A stretch of 64,000 bases of DNA from Photobacterium salinisoli (GCF_003614885.1 NZ_QZMS01000007.1:434001-498000), one strand, 5' to 3'; positions 8,317 through 17,804 are shown, numbered from the stretch's first letter. A program made the numbers and translations. The notes: generated by a model from the letters alone, not told the origin.

Positions 8317-8952
8317 TTATACAAAGGCCAGTCTTGCTGCAAAGGCAATCAGGACCACACCCAAAGTGCGCTCAATAATGTGCATCTGGCGGTGAAACCA
8401 CAGACGGGCTTTTTCGGCGGAAAACAACAGGCTGACCAGGACAAACCACAAGGCGGTGACTGCACACATCCAGACACCGTAGAAAATCTGAATAGTCAGT
8501 GGCGTATCCAGGCTGACAACATTAGTGATAATGGCCAGAAAAAACAGTGTGGCTTTCGGGTTGGTGGCATTAGTCAGAAAACCTATGCCAAACGCGCGAC
8601 GTAGTGTCTGATGGCCTGACTCTGGTGTCGTATCGACCGTCGGGGCGTCGCTGGTGGCTGGTTTGCTGCGACATAACTGCACGCCGAGATAAACAAGATA
8701 AGCCGCGCCCAGCAGTTTGGCCGCGATCAACAGCCACTCTGAGGTATGCATAATGGCGCTGACGCCAAGCAGGGTATAGAGCACGTGAACGGAAAGGCCA
8801 GCGCCGATACCGAAAGCGGTCACTATACCGTGTCGGCGGCCAAACCTGAGGCTCTGGCGTACTGTCATGACAAAATCGGGACCGGGGGCGACAACGGCCA
8901 TAAAATGGATCAGCGCCAGGGAAATAAATTCAGGCCAGTATTCATTTAACAT
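8317..8952 (-). CDS. LysE/RhtB-family amino-acid exporter
   Basis: A 211-residue membrane protein with about six hydrophobic segments and the family signature VAPGPDFVMTVRQSLRFGRRHGIVTAFGIGAG near the N-terminus, followed by FLTNATNPKATLFFLA. Members export amino acids or homoserine lactone derivatives; the substrate cannot be read from sequence. ATG 8952 is favoured by AAGGA 8 bases upstream; TTG 8958 is possible. It lies about 26 bases downstream of the alanyl-tRNA editing gene and is probably in its operon. Confidence 0.9.
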   Translation of the reverse strand: MLNEYWPEFISLALIHFMAVVAPGPDFVMTVRQSLRFGRRHGIVTAFGIGAGLSVHVLYTLLGVSAIMHTSEWLLIAAKLLGAAYLVYLGVQLCRSKPATSDAPTVDTTPESGHQTLRRAFGIGFLTNATNPKATLFFLAIITNVVSLDTPLTIQIFYGVWMCAVTALWFVLVSLLFSAEKARLWFHRQMHIIERTLGVVLIAFAARLAFV

Positions 8953-8978
8953 CAGCAATATCCTTATGCTTGTTGGAC

Positions 8979-9635
8979 TCAGCCCCTATCAGCAATCTGA
9001 TAGCGAACCTGAAGCTTACCTTTTTTCAGTTTGGTTGAAACCTGGATATTCGCCGGGATCTCGCCGGTCGCCGCAACATGCGTACCGCCGCAGGGCCAGG
9101 CCATCAAATCACCAAAGGCAACCCAGCGTGTGCCATCCGATTTTGTGTGTGAACGCATGGGCAAGTTGGCCGCGATCAGCCGGGTCAGATGCTGCTGTAT
9201 GGTGTGTTCGTCCAGATCGATAACATGCTCACGGGGGGAGAATTCTACCCGGCACTCGTTAGGCCAATGGTGGGCTTTCTCGGGCTGCCAGCCATTTTGC
9301 TGACCGATGTTGCCGATCAGATGACCCAAACTGTGCAGTATGCTGTGGGTGTTTCTGGGTTCTTTATCCATAGCAATAGTGACTATGCCAGTCGGTAGCG
9401 GCTGGCTGATCACATGCTGGATAATGTCACCTGCTTTTTTGGTGTGCAGTACCTGCGCCCTTTCACCGCAATGGGTGGTAATGCGGCCAGTGTCGCCGGG
9501 CTGGCCACCACCTTGTGGATGAAAGACGGTTTTGTCCAGCACAGCAATCCAGTGTTCGCCTTCTTCAAAGCAGGCGAGTAATTCTGCTTCACAGTGGAGG
9601 GCGTGGGAATCCAGGTATAATGCTTCAGTTGCCAT
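8979..9635 (-). CDS. Alanyl-tRNA editing protein (AlaX-like)
   Basis: A 218-residue freestanding editing domain related to the second additional domain of threonyl- and alanyl-tRNA synthetases. HSILHSLGHLIG supplies the HxxxH zinc motif and WPCGGTHV the CxxxH part. HPQGGGQPGDTG is the Gly-rich motif typical of AlaX. It would hydrolyse Ser or Gly mischarged on tRNA-Ala. ATG 9635 gives MATEALYLD; the longer frame to 9737 is unlikely. It is transcribed with the LysE-type exporter and divergently from a LysR gene. Confidence 0.9.
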   Translation of the reverse strand: MATEALYLDSHALHCEAELLACFEEGEHWIAVLDKTVFHPQGGGQPGDTGRITTHCGERAQVLHTKKAGDIIQHVISQPLPTGIVTIAMDKEPRNTHSILHSLGHLIGNIGQQNGWQPEKAHHWPNECRVEFSPREHVIDLDEHTIQQHLTRLIAANLPMRSHTKSDGTRWVAFGDLMAWPCGGTHVAATGEIPANIQVSTKLKKGKLQVRYQIADRG

Positions 9636-9748
9636 GTTGTGCTTCCGTGTCCGCTTATCTGTCATCCATTGTAATAGTGGCTGCACTACATGATAATCCA
9701 TCATCAATTCAAATAACTTTTGCGCAGAGCGCATCAATCAGAGGCGGC

Positions 9749-10660
9749 ATGAGCAGCAATAAACACATTGGTTTAATGCAGGATATGGCGATTTTTGTAT
9801 CTGTGGTGAAAACCGGCAGCTTTTCCGAATCTGCCAGATTATTGGGTGTGTCGCCTTCTGCGGTCAGCCGCGCCATTAAGCAACTGGAGCAGCAACTGGG
9901 TGTGTGTTTGCTGCAACGCACCACACGCAAACTGCGTTTGAGTGAAACCGGCCGGACAGTGTACGAGCGTTGCCTGCAACTGGATGACACCGCAAGAGAG
10001 GTGTTAGCTATTTGCGAAAGCCAGGACAGCTCAGCCCGCGGTGTGGTGAAAGTGGCCGCGCCGAAAGCTGTCGCGCATTCGCTGATTCATCCTTATGTGG
10101 CGGAGTTTCTCAGTCTGTATCCGGACATAGATGTGCACCTGGTGCTGGATGATCAGGCGCTGGATCTGATTGAACAAGAGATTGATATCCTGTTCAGAAT
10201 TACCCGTCAGCCGCCGCAGGGACTGATAGGGCGCAGCTTGATGCCGATCGATCATGTGCTTTGCGCATCACCGGAGTATCTGAGCCGCAGAGGGACGCCA
10301 AATCACCCCAAAGCGCTGACGCAGCACAGTTGTATTTCACTGGGAGAAAACGATGCGGACTCAAAATGGCGCTTCAGACAGGGCGAAAGCCGCCTGACTG
10401 TACCGGTTACCGGTCGCTACCGGGCCAATCATTCCCGTGTGCGGCTGGAAGCGGCGGAGCAGGGAATTGGTATCGCGAGTCTGCCGGTGTTTGTGGCAGA
10501 AGCTGGCATCACCAATGGCAGTATCAGACAGGTATTGCCGGACTGGGAATTTGAAACTGCCTACACAGGTGATTTGTGGATGCTGTACCCCGCAACACGG
10601 CATATCCCGGCAAAAGTCAGCCTGTTTGCCGATTATATTGTCGGTAAATTAGGTCGGTGA
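9749..10660 (+). CDS. LysR-family transcriptional regulator
   Basis: A 303-residue regulator. The N-terminal winged helix-turn-helix is clear (FSESARLLGVSPSAVSRAIKQLEQQLG, then RTTRKLRLSETG), followed by a periplasmic-binding-like effector domain. ATG 9749 follows AGAGGC. It is divergent from the AlaX-LysE pair with 113 bases between, so those genes are its likeliest target. Effector unknown. Confidence 0.9.
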   Translation: MSSNKHIGLMQDMAIFVSVVKTGSFSESARLLGVSPSAVSRAIKQLEQQLGVCLLQRTTRKLRLSETGRTVYERCLQLDDTAREVLAICESQDSSARGVVKVAAPKAVAHSLIHPYVAEFLSLYPDIDVHLVLDDQALDLIEQEIDILFRITRQPPQGLIGRSLMPIDHVLCASPEYLSRRGTPNHPKALTQHSCISLGENDADSKWRFRQGESRLTVPVTGRYRANHSRVRLEAAEQGIGIASLPVFVAEAGITNGSIRQVLPDWEFETAYTGDLWMLYPATRHIPAKVSLFADYIVGKLGR

Positions 10661-10742
10661 GTGCTTGCAGATGCGTTTAGCCGTTATCGGCACAGAAACA
10701 GCCACCCGAGAGTGGCTGCAGTTTCATTGCGTACGACAGGCG

Positions 10743-12017
10743 TCAGAAGCGGGTATCCACGAAGTGAGTCACTGTATCTGTATCATCGGCGACACAGATG
10801 TAGCGCCATTTGTCGAAGGTCAGGCAGGGGTGCGAGGTTGAGAACACCAGGATATCCCCAACCCTGAGATCGGTGCCGGCAGGCACATTGACAAAGGTAT
10901 GCTGATCCATAATTGCGGTGACTTCCAGCCCCTGCACATTCAGCGCCTGGCCGTCGCGGAATCCACGCTCGACAAGAGGCAGCCCGGCATCAAAAGCCAC
11001 ATCCCGTTTACCCATACCAATCACGGCTTTACAGGCTTCAGGTACAGACAAAACGTAGGCCCACAGTTCAAGGGCAGATTCCAGATCACCGCCCAGCTCA
11101 CAGGCATAGCCCTGATTGCGTCTCGCACGTGACATGACCTGCTGCTGGGCATCCTGATAAATACCTGTGTCGTGGATCAGATAACACCCCGGGCGTATGA
11201 TGGCCGTTAAGTGCGGATGGGATGAAAACTCATCGGCCACTATGTCGTACCAGGCAGAGCCTGCCCCTGTGACAATCGGCCTGTCGACTGTGATCAGTTT
11301 TTTCTCGGTCAGTTGTTCGACCAGCATTACGGCATCGCGCAGAAATAAACGGATCTTATCTTCCGCATCCGCACCGTGGATCACCCCTTCGTAAACCTCC
11401 AGCCCGTACAAAGTCAGGCCGCTGGCCGCTTGAATGAAACCGGCCAGTGTCTCGACTTCTTCGTGATTACGGCACCCGCATCGCCCGCCAGGTACACCGT
11501 ATTCAATCAGCACATTCAGCGTGAGAGCGGCTTCCGAAAAAAAGTGGCTCAGCTGAGCGGCATTTTCACACGAGTCGACACAGCAATAAAATTGCGCCCC
11601 GTGTTGGCGCATCAGCCGGGCAATCAGCGCCATATTGGCTTTGCCGACTAACTGATTGGCCATCAGAATGTGCCTGGCGCCCGCCATTGCCGCTGTCTCT
11701 GCCTGAGCGGGTGTGGCAACCGTAATTCCCCAGGCACCGGCTTCCAGCTGCTCTGAAAACAACGCCGGTGTCATTGTGGTTTTACCGTGCGGCGACAATT
11801 TCACCTGATGATGGTTGGCGAACTGCTGCATCCAGTTCAGGTTATTGTTGATAGCCGATTTCCGGATCACGGCAGCAGGCAGGCAAATTTCCTCGTTAAT
11901 CAGGCTGTATTGAGCGTCACTTTTTTCATTTACCCACACACCTTTGGTGCCTGCAGGAAAGTTTTTGTGATCGAATTCTTGGTATTTACTAACATGCTTT
12001 TTGTTTGCTTGAGGCAT
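10743..12017 (-). CDS. Fold-III PLP-dependent deaminase/dehydratase (DSD1-like), probable glucosaminate deaminase
   Basis: A 424-residue alanine-racemase-fold enzyme. SPHGKTTMTPALF carries the PLP lysine and SHPCLTFDKW near the C-terminus has the His-x-Cys zinc pair of eukaryotic-type D-serine dehydratase. Generic annotation would be D-serine/D-threonine deaminase. The neighbours (deacetylase, RidA, KDG kinase, KDPG aldolase) argue instead for D-glucosaminate to 2-keto-3-deoxygluconate plus ammonia, the step I recall as OngC in a marine chitin-oxidation pathway. AGGAG lies 8 bases before the ATG. Divergent from the RpiR regulator. Confidence 0.82.
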   Translation of the reverse strand: MPQANKKHVSKYQEFDHKNFPAGTKGVWVNEKSDAQYSLINEEICLPAAVIRKSAINNNLNWMQQFANHHQVKLSPHGKTTMTPALFSEQLEAGAWGITVATPAQAETAAMAGARHILMANQLVGKANMALIARLMRQHGAQFYCCVDSCENAAQLSHFFSEAALTLNVLIEYGVPGGRCGCRNHEEVETLAGFIQAASGLTLYGLEVYEGVIHGADAEDKIRLFLRDAVMLVEQLTEKKLITVDRPIVTGAGSAWYDIVADEFSSHPHLTAIIRPGCYLIHDTGIYQDAQQQVMSRARRNQGYACELGGDLESALELWAYVLSVPEACKAVIGMGKRDVAFDAGLPLVERGFRDGQALNVQGLEVTAIMDQHTFVNVPAGTDLRVGDILVFSTSHPCLTFDKWRYICVADDTDTVTHFVDTRF

Positions 12018-12049
12018 TGGTTATTCTCCTAACATAGCCTTTAGGCCTT

Positions 12050-12068
12050 GCCACATATGGTTTGTGGC
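12050..12068. promoter_or_regulatory. Inverted repeat in divergent control region
   Basis: GCCACA at 12050-12055 and TGTGGC at 12063-12068 are separated by 7 bases, 33 bases upstream of the deaminase start codon. The short arms make it only a possible operator. Confidence 0.3.
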
Positions 12069-12071
12069 GCA

Positions 12072-12103
12072 TTGATAGTATTCTTGATGTTAGAAACTAT
12101 CAA
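12072..12103. promoter_or_regulatory. Candidate RpiR operator
   Basis: TTGATAGT (12072-12079) and ACTATCAA (12096-12103) are a perfect 8-bp inverted repeat separated by 16 bases, midway between the divergent deaminase and rpiR-type start codons. The position suits control of both directions by the adjacent RpiR-family protein. Confidence 0.5.
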
Positions 12104-12119
12104 ACAATAAGAGATGATT

Positions 12120-12135
12120 TGTGCGGTTTCTCACT
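12120..12135 (+). promoter_or_regulatory. Possible CRP site
   Basis: TGTGC-GGTTTC-TCACT matches TGTGA-N6-TCACA with one mismatch in each half, 51 bases before the RpiR GTG start. Catabolite control would fit a carbon-source cluster. Confidence 0.35.
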
Positions 12136-12186
12136 GTTTGTTACCGCCCGTCTTACTAGTATTCACCCCATAGAGGAAAGGCAGCC

Positions 12187-13050
12187 GTGACCATTGAAGT
12201 GGACATAGTGTCCAGAATTACAGAGTGCTTCCCTCAATTAAGAGAAGCAGAAAAAAAAGTCGCCCGCCTGGTGATGGACGATTTAAGTGGTGCAGCTTCA
12301 GCCAGCATCACAGAACTGGCTGAAGAAGCCGGCGTCAGTGAAGCCACTATCACTCGCTTTGCCAAAGCGGTGGGCTGCAAAAATGTGCGCGACCTGAAAA
12401 TGAAGCTGGCCCAGTCACTGGCGGTAGGACAGAGATTCATCCATGAAAGTCCGGATGAGTCGGGGATCCAGGGGGTGTACGAGTCGATTAAGAACGTCAT
12501 CAACATCAACCGCAAAATAGTGAACGAGGCGGATGTCGCCCAAGCGGTTGAGATGCTGCTTAATGCCCGTCAGGTGTTGTCAATCGGCATGGGGGGCGGC
12601 TCTACCATTATGTCGCAGGAGTTGCAGTTCAGGCTGTTTCGGATTGGCTTTGCTGTCAGTGCCTACAACGACGGTTTGCTGGCACGAATGGTGGCCTCAA
12701 CCGCCGACAGCAAGGATGTGATGGTTGCCCTGTCAGTCACAGGTTACACGGCAGAAGTGGTGGAACCGGCATCGATTGCCAAACAGTACGGGCTGAAGGT
12801 GATCGCGATAACCGCACCGGATTCGCCGCTGGCAAAAGTCAGTGATGTGGTATTGCCACTGGTCACGGATGAAACCGACTTCATTTATAAGCCCTCGGCA
12901 TCGCGTTACGCCATGATGGCACTGATTGATGTGCTGTCGACTGAACTGGCACTGAGCCAGAAGCGACGATCCCGCGACAGGCTTCGTCGGTTGAAACTGG
13001 CCTTAGACAGTCACAGGGGCGGCGATGATCGTCAGCCGCTGGGAGATTAG
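12187..13050 (+). CDS. MurR/RpiR-family transcriptional regulator
   Basis: A 287-residue protein with an N-terminal RpiR helix-turn-helix (SITELAEEAGVSEATITRFAKAVGCKNVRDLKMKLAQ) and a C-terminal SIS sugar-phosphate-binding domain (VLSIGMGGGSTIMSQELQFRLFRIG, ALSVTGYTAEVVEPA). Such regulators sense phosphosugars; 2-keto-3-deoxy-6-phosphogluconate is a plausible ligand here. The start is GTG with GAGGAAAGG upstream. It sits between the divergent deaminase and the co-directional catabolic operon. Confidence 0.92.
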   Translation: MTIEVDIVSRITECFPQLREAEKKVARLVMDDLSGAASASITELAEEAGVSEATITRFAKAVGCKNVRDLKMKLAQSLAVGQRFIHESPDESGIQGVYESIKNVININRKIVNEADVAQAVEMLLNARQVLSIGMGGGSTIMSQELQFRLFRIGFAVSAYNDGLLARMVASTADSKDVMVALSVTGYTAEVVEPASIAKQYGLKVIAITAPDSPLAKVSDVVLPLVTDETDFIYKPSASRYAMMALIDVLSTELALSQKRRSRDRLRRLKLALDSHRGGDDRQPLGD

Positions 13051-13111
13051 CCCGCCAGCTTGATCTATCACGACATGGCGGCATCCAAGCATACAAAGAG
13101 AAGGAAAACGC

Positions 13112-14551
13112 ATGCATTTTGAGACCGTATTCCGCCATGTCACCATTATTGATGGCACAGGTGCCGAGGCGTATCAGGCCGATCTGGCAGTCAAGGATGG
13201 CCGCATTGCCGCCATCGGTGATCTGGCCGGGTGTGAGGCAACTCAGATCATTAATGGTCAGCATCTGGCACTGTCTCCGGGTTTCATTGATGTCCATACC
13301 CATGATGACACCAATGTCATTCGTTATCCCGACTGCCAGCCGAAGATCAGCCAGGGGGTCACCACTGTGATTGTCGGTAACTGTGGTATCAGTGCCTCTC
13401 CTGCGATTCTGGCCGGGGATCCGCCAGATCCCATGAACCTGCTGGGTAAACAACAGGACTTTCAATACCCGACATTTGCCGCTTACGCATACGCCGTTCG
13501 TCAGGCGCAGCCCGCCGTTAATGTGGCGGCGCTGGTTGGCCATACCACTTTGCGTAATAACGTGATGGATGATGTGTACCGTGCCGCCAGCGAGCAGGAA
13601 ATCTCGGCAATGAAAGCACAGTTAAAGCAGGCGATGGCAGACGGTGCGTTAGGGTTAAGCTCTGGTCTGGCTTACGCATCAGCAAAACAGGCACCGACAG
13701 AGGAAGTGATGGCGCTGGCAGAAGAGTTGGCGGTATTCGGTGGTATTTATACCACTCATATGCGCACTGAGTTTGAACAGATCCTTGATGCCATGGATGA
13801 AGCCTTTCGTACCGGCAAGCACGCTAAAGTGCCTGTGGTGATTTCTCATCTCAAATGTGCCGGTGCCGGCAACTGGGGGCGAACGGTCGAAGTGCTGGCG
13901 CGAATGGAATCGGCCGCTCAGCGTCAGGATGTTGCCTGCGATTGCTATCCGTATTCCGCCAGTTCCTCGACCTTGGATCTGAATCAGGTGACGGATGAAA
14001 TTGATATTTTTATCACCTGGTCAGAAGCCCATCCTGAACATGCCGGAAAAATGCTCAAAGACATTGCAGCAACTCTGGGGATGTCGCTGATGGACACGGC
14101 CAAAGCCCTGCAGCCAGCCGGAGCTGTCTATCACTGTATGGATGAAGCCGATGTTGAGCGGGTCCTGAAGTATCGCCTGACCATGGTGGGTTCCGATGGC
14201 CTGCCCAATGATCCGCACCCGCATCCTCGCTTGTGGGGCGCATTTCCTCGCGTGCTGGGCTATTACAGCCGGGAGCGCAAGCTGTTCTCTCTTGAGCAGG
14301 CGGTACACAAAATGACGGGCATGTCAGCGATGCGTTTCGGGCTGCAAAACCGCGGCGTGATTGCACAAGGCGCTTATGCCGATCTCGTGCTGTTTAACCC
14401 GAACACAATCAGGGATGTGGCCAGTTTCGAAAGTCCGGTTGCCGCCGCAGAAGGCATTGAGCTGGTGATGGTGAACGGACAGATCAGTTACCGGCAGGGC
14501 CGGGTCAGTCCGCAACGTCATGGCCGCTTTCTGGCCAGACAACAATCCTGA
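13112..14551 (+). CDS. D-aminoacylase-family amidohydrolase, probable N-acetyl-glucosaminate deacetylase
   Basis: A 479-residue metal-dependent amidohydrolase. Motifs in order: SPGFIDVHTHDDTNV (HxH metal site), QGVTTVIVGNCGIS (the Cys typical of D-aminoacylases), YTTHMRTE, VVISHLKCAG and MVGSDGLPNDPHPHPRLWGAFPRVL with the catalytic Asp. Family members cleave N-acyl-D-amino acids. Given the downstream KDG kinase and KDPG aldolase, I infer deacetylation of N-acetyl-D-glucosaminate, corresponding to what I recall as OngB. AGAGAAGG lies upstream of the ATG. Confidence 0.85.
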   Translation: MHFETVFRHVTIIDGTGAEAYQADLAVKDGRIAAIGDLAGCEATQIINGQHLALSPGFIDVHTHDDTNVIRYPDCQPKISQGVTTVIVGNCGISASPAILAGDPPDPMNLLGKQQDFQYPTFAAYAYAVRQAQPAVNVAALVGHTTLRNNVMDDVYRAASEQEISAMKAQLKQAMADGALGLSSGLAYASAKQAPTEEVMALAEELAVFGGIYTTHMRTEFEQILDAMDEAFRTGKHAKVPVVISHLKCAGAGNWGRTVEVLARMESAAQRQDVACDCYPYSASSSTLDLNQVTDEIDIFITWSEAHPEHAGKMLKDIAATLGMSLMDTAKALQPAGAVYHCMDEADVERVLKYRLTMVGSDGLPNDPHPHPRLWGAFPRVLGYYSRERKLFSLEQAVHKMTGMSAMRFGLQNRGVIAQGAYADLVLFNPNTIRDVASFESPVAAAEGIELVMVNGQISYRQGRVSPQRHGRFLARQQS

Positions 14552-14598
14552 CTCTTACACCGAATTTTTTAGCAGTAAACCTTATTGGAGAACAAAGT

Positions 14599-14991
14599 AT
14601 GACAATTATTCGTTACGGCGTTGAAGGCGGTACAGGAACAGGCGGTCAGCATCTGCCATTTGCACGTGCGACACAGGCCGGTGGATTTTTGTATGTGTCC
14701 GGACAGACCCCGATGACAGACGGCGAAGTGGTTGAAGGCGGTATTGTTGAGCAGTCGCGTCTGGCGATTCAGAACTGTGTCGATATCATGACAGAAGCCG
14801 GTTACGGCCTGGAAGATGTGGTGCATGTGAAAGTGGTGCTGACGGATGCCCGTTATTTCCAGTCTTTCAATAAAGTCTTCAAAGAGTTCTTCGGCGAGCA
14901 TCCACCGGCGCGTATCTGCATGGTGTGCGATCTGGTGGTGGATGTAAAAGTTGAAGTAGATGTGACCTGTTACCGTGAAGATCGCCGTTAA
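14599..14991 (+). CDS. RidA/YjgF-family enamine/imine deaminase
   Basis: A 130-residue RidA protein with FLYVSGQTP, SRLAIQNCVDIMTEAGYGLEDVVHVKVVLTD and the PPARICMV segment carrying the conserved Arg. RidA proteins hydrolyse reactive enamine/imine intermediates released by PLP dehydratases. That explains its place next to the PLP deaminase in the same pathway. TTGGAG precedes the ATG; it lies 47 bases after the deacetylase. Confidence 0.92.
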   Translation: MTIIRYGVEGGTGTGGQHLPFARATQAGGFLYVSGQTPMTDGEVVEGGIVEQSRLAIQNCVDIMTEAGYGLEDVVHVKVVLTDARYFQSFNKVFKEFFGEHPPARICMVCDLVVDVKVEVDVTCYREDRR

Positions 14992-15081
14992 TTCGCCGAA
15001 CTTCATTGAAAGATCTGAAGCCTGAAAATCAGTAAGACAATCACTCTGATCTGGAATATATCAGACGGAGATACAGAAAAA

Positions 15082-15102
15082 GGGCTGGCAATGTACCAGC
15101 CC
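15082..15102. repeat. Intergenic stem-loop inside catabolic operon
   Basis: GGGCTGG (15082-15088) and CCAGCCC (15096-15102) with a 7-base loop, between the RidA and symporter genes. No T-tract follows on the plus strand, so RNA processing or stability is as likely as termination. Confidence 0.5.
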
Positions 15103-15212
15103 GTAAAAAGCAAATTACTGCGATGAAAACTCAATGGCAGTAATACATGGGATAACCAAGCAGGTTTATCCCCAAGCAAATAAAAGCAATGACGGATTAT
15201 AAGAGGTATGGA

Positions 15213-16703
15213 ATGAACAGTACACTCTTTCTCACCGGATTCGGTGCATATGTGGTGTTTATGATCTGGTTGGGATGGTTTGTGTCCCGCTCGCAGAAAT
15301 CGGGTGAAGATTTTCTGCTGGGCGGTCGCGGTCTCCCATTATTCCTGATGTTAGGGACAACAGTGGCAACTATGGTCGGTACCGGCTCCAGTATGGGGGC
15401 CGTGGGTTTCGGCTATAACAATGGCTGGGCCGGTGCACTTTACGGTATCGGTGGCGCTTTGGGTATCCTGCTGCTCGCCTGGTGGTTTGCACCGGTGCGC
15501 AAGCTGAACTTTATGACCATGAGCGAAGAGCTGGCTTACTATGTGGGCGCCAATAAAGCGGTTAAGAACGTGGTCGGATTACTGATTTTCATCGCGTGTA
15601 TCGGCTGGCTTGGCGCACATATTCTGGGTGGTGGCCTGTATCTGGCCTGGATTGCCGATATCGACCTGAACACCGCCAAAATCATCATCGCAGCCGCCTT
15701 TACGATTTATGTGGTAATAGGCGGTTATACCGCTGTGGTGTGGACAGATACCATTCAGGCCGTCATTCTGTTTGCCGGTTTTATCCTGATGGCTGTGCTG
15801 TCGGTCAATCAGATCGGCGGGCTGGAAAACCTGTACGCTGCTATGGATCCTGCCGCAGTGAGTCTGTTAGGTATTGAGAAACTGGGCGGTCTGCCTGCGC
15901 TGTCTCTGGCGACCGTGGTGGGTGTCGGTATTCTGGCCACGCCGTCTTTCCGTCAGCGTATTTACTCAGGCAAAAATGTCGCCACTATCCGGCGCTCTTT
16001 CGTGATGTCCGGTGTGCTCTACCTGTTTTTCTCTGTCATTCCGGCCATCATTGGCATGTCAGCCCATGCGATCAATCCTGAGCTGAATAATGCCAATTAT
16101 GCTTTCCCGTACATTGCGGCAACGGTGTTGCCTGTGGGCATTGGCATGATAGTGCTGATTGCCGGCCTGTCTGCCACCATGTCCAGCGCCAGCTCGGATG
16201 CCATCGCCGGTGTGTCAATCTTGCTGCGCGATGTCTTCATCCTGTTTACCGGCAAAGTGCCGTCCAAAGACAAAATGGTGTTGTACTCGCGCCTGTCGCT
16301 GGTGGTTGTGATTGGCATGGCGTTGTTATTCGCCCTGACATCGAATGACATTATCGGCTATATCACCAAAATGATTTCGACCGTGATGTCAGGCATGTTT
16401 GTTTGCGGCATGCTGGGACGCTTCTGGCAACGTTACACCTGGCAGGGAGCATTGGCGACACTGGCCGGTGCATCAGCGGCCTCTTTTGCCATCATACTCA
16501 ATGCAGAGTGGGGCGCTTACTGGGGTAACCCGTGTATCCCTTCAGTAATCACAGCACTGGCAGCCGGTGTTGCCGTCAGCCTGGTGACACCTGCCAATAA
16601 GGTGACGCCGGCTCAGGCCAAAGCGATTCTGGATGCCGAGCGAGAAGCGATGGAAAACAGTGTTCAGAAGGACATCGGTACGCAAGCTGCTTGTGCGAAA
16701 TAA
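15213..16703 (+). CDS. Sodium:solute symporter (SSS family)
   Basis: A 496-residue membrane protein with about 13 hydrophobic segments. It starts MNSTLFLTGFGAYVVFMIW and contains the SSS signatures GGRGLPLFLMLGTTVATMVGTGSSMG and VIAGLSATMSSASSDAIAGVS. I chose ATG 15213 because AAGAGG precedes it; ATG 15189 has no Shine-Dalgarno site. It probably imports the sugar acid used by the cluster, N-acetyl-glucosaminate in my reading. Confidence 0.9.
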   Translation: MNSTLFLTGFGAYVVFMIWLGWFVSRSQKSGEDFLLGGRGLPLFLMLGTTVATMVGTGSSMGAVGFGYNNGWAGALYGIGGALGILLLAWWFAPVRKLNFMTMSEELAYYVGANKAVKNVVGLLIFIACIGWLGAHILGGGLYLAWIADIDLNTAKIIIAAAFTIYVVIGGYTAVVWTDTIQAVILFAGFILMAVLSVNQIGGLENLYAAMDPAAVSLLGIEKLGGLPALSLATVVGVGILATPSFRQRIYSGKNVATIRRSFVMSGVLYLFFSVIPAIIGMSAHAINPELNNANYAFPYIAATVLPVGIGMIVLIAGLSATMSSASSDAIAGVSILLRDVFILFTGKVPSKDKMVLYSRLSLVVVIGMALLFALTSNDIIGYITKMISTVMSGMFVCGMLGRFWQRYTWQGALATLAGASAASFAIILNAEWGAYWGNPCIPSVITALAAGVAVSLVTPANKVTPAQAKAILDAEREAMENSVQKDIGTQAACAK

Positions 16704-16723
16704 TTAGCTGAAACTTGTAAAAA

Positions 16724-16755
16724 TGCAGGTCTTTGTGATGAACCAAGGCCTGCAT
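16724..16755. repeat. Stem-loop between symporter and KDG kinase genes
   Basis: ATGCAGGTCTT (16724-16734) pairs with AAGGCCTGCAT (16745-16755) with one G-T wobble. There is no T-tract; it is probably an mRNA stability element or weak attenuator. Confidence 0.45.
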
Positions 16756-16869
16756 CATGAATTAGGCTTTAATTAGAATCGGTTAACCTTTGTTGCTGGC
16801 GCCAGTGAAATATGCCCAGCACATTAAGATGTCCGACTCTAGTGTCCAATCTCATTGAAGGGTACCAGT

Positions 16870-17790
16870 GTGAAAATCGCATTTTTTGGTGAATGTATGG
16901 TCGAGTTAAGCGGCCAGCCACTGCGGCGTACGTTTGGGGGAGACACCTTAAATACGGCGCTTTATTTGTCGCGTTTAGGGCGTTCCCGCCGACTGGATGT
17001 CAGCTATGCGACAGCGCTCGGAAAAGACAATATCAGCCAGGATATGCTGTCTGCCTGGCAGGAAGAATACATTGATACGCGTCTGGTGCGGCGCCTGGAT
17101 GACAAATTGCCCGGGTTGTATCTGGTTGAAACCGAACCTAATGGTGAGCGTCATTTTCATTACTGGCGCAACGACAGTGCGGCGAAGTTTTATTTTGCCT
17201 CAGACGAAACGCCATTGGAAAAGTCGATTGTAAACAAAGAGTTCGATGTGTTGTACATCAGTGGTATCAGTCTGGCCATTCTGGCTGAGGAAGCTAAAGC
17301 CATTCTGATCACCTTACTGGAAAAGCATAAAGCCAACGGCGGCAAAGTTGTTTTTGATAATAATTTCCGTCCCCAGCTGTGGACGGCGAAACAGGCACAA
17401 TACTGGTACAAACAGGTGCTGCCTTTTGTCGATATTGCCCTGATAACAGAAGATGACGACCACAAAGTGTGGGGCCAGAGTGACGTGATCGAACGGTGCC
17501 GCGATCTGGGCTGCCATGAAGTGGTCATTAAACGCGGCGCTGCCCCCTGTGTTGTAGTGACCGGTTTGCAAAACCGTCAACCCGACATCTGTGAAGTGGC
17601 GGCCAATCCGGTCGACAATGTGGTCGACACCTGTGCTGCCGGCGATTCCTTCGCTGCCGGATACCTCGCTGGACGCTTAAGCGGTCAAACCGCAGGTGTC
17701 GCAGCCGAACTGGGTCATCAGCTGGCCGCCATCGTCATTCAACACCCAGGCGCGATTATTCCGCCTGAAGCTATGACAGACATTATGTAA
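16870..17790 (+). CDS. kdgK: 2-keto-3-deoxygluconate kinase
   Basis: A 306-residue PfkB/ribokinase-family sugar kinase: FFGECMVELSG near the N-terminus with the substrate-binding GGDTLNTALYLSRLG, and the C-terminal ATP and catalytic motif DTCAAGDSFAAGYLAG. It phosphorylates KDG to KDPG, feeding the aldolase encoded 14 bases downstream. GTG at 16870 is the start because GAAGGG lies 7 bases upstream; TTG at 16855 is an unlikely alternative. Confidence 0.92.
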   Translation: MKIAFFGECMVELSGQPLRRTFGGDTLNTALYLSRLGRSRRLDVSYATALGKDNISQDMLSAWQEEYIDTRLVRRLDDKLPGLYLVETEPNGERHFHYWRNDSAAKFYFASDETPLEKSIVNKEFDVLYISGISLAILAEEAKAILITLLEKHKANGGKVVFDNNFRPQLWTAKQAQYWYKQVLPFVDIALITEDDDHKVWGQSDVIERCRDLGCHEVVIKRGAAPCVVVTGLQNRQPDICEVAANPVDNVVDTCAAGDSFAAGYLAGRLSGQTAGVAAELGHQLAAIVIQHPGAIIPPEAMTDIM

Positions 17791-17804
17791 GGAGCTAGAA
17801 GTTA

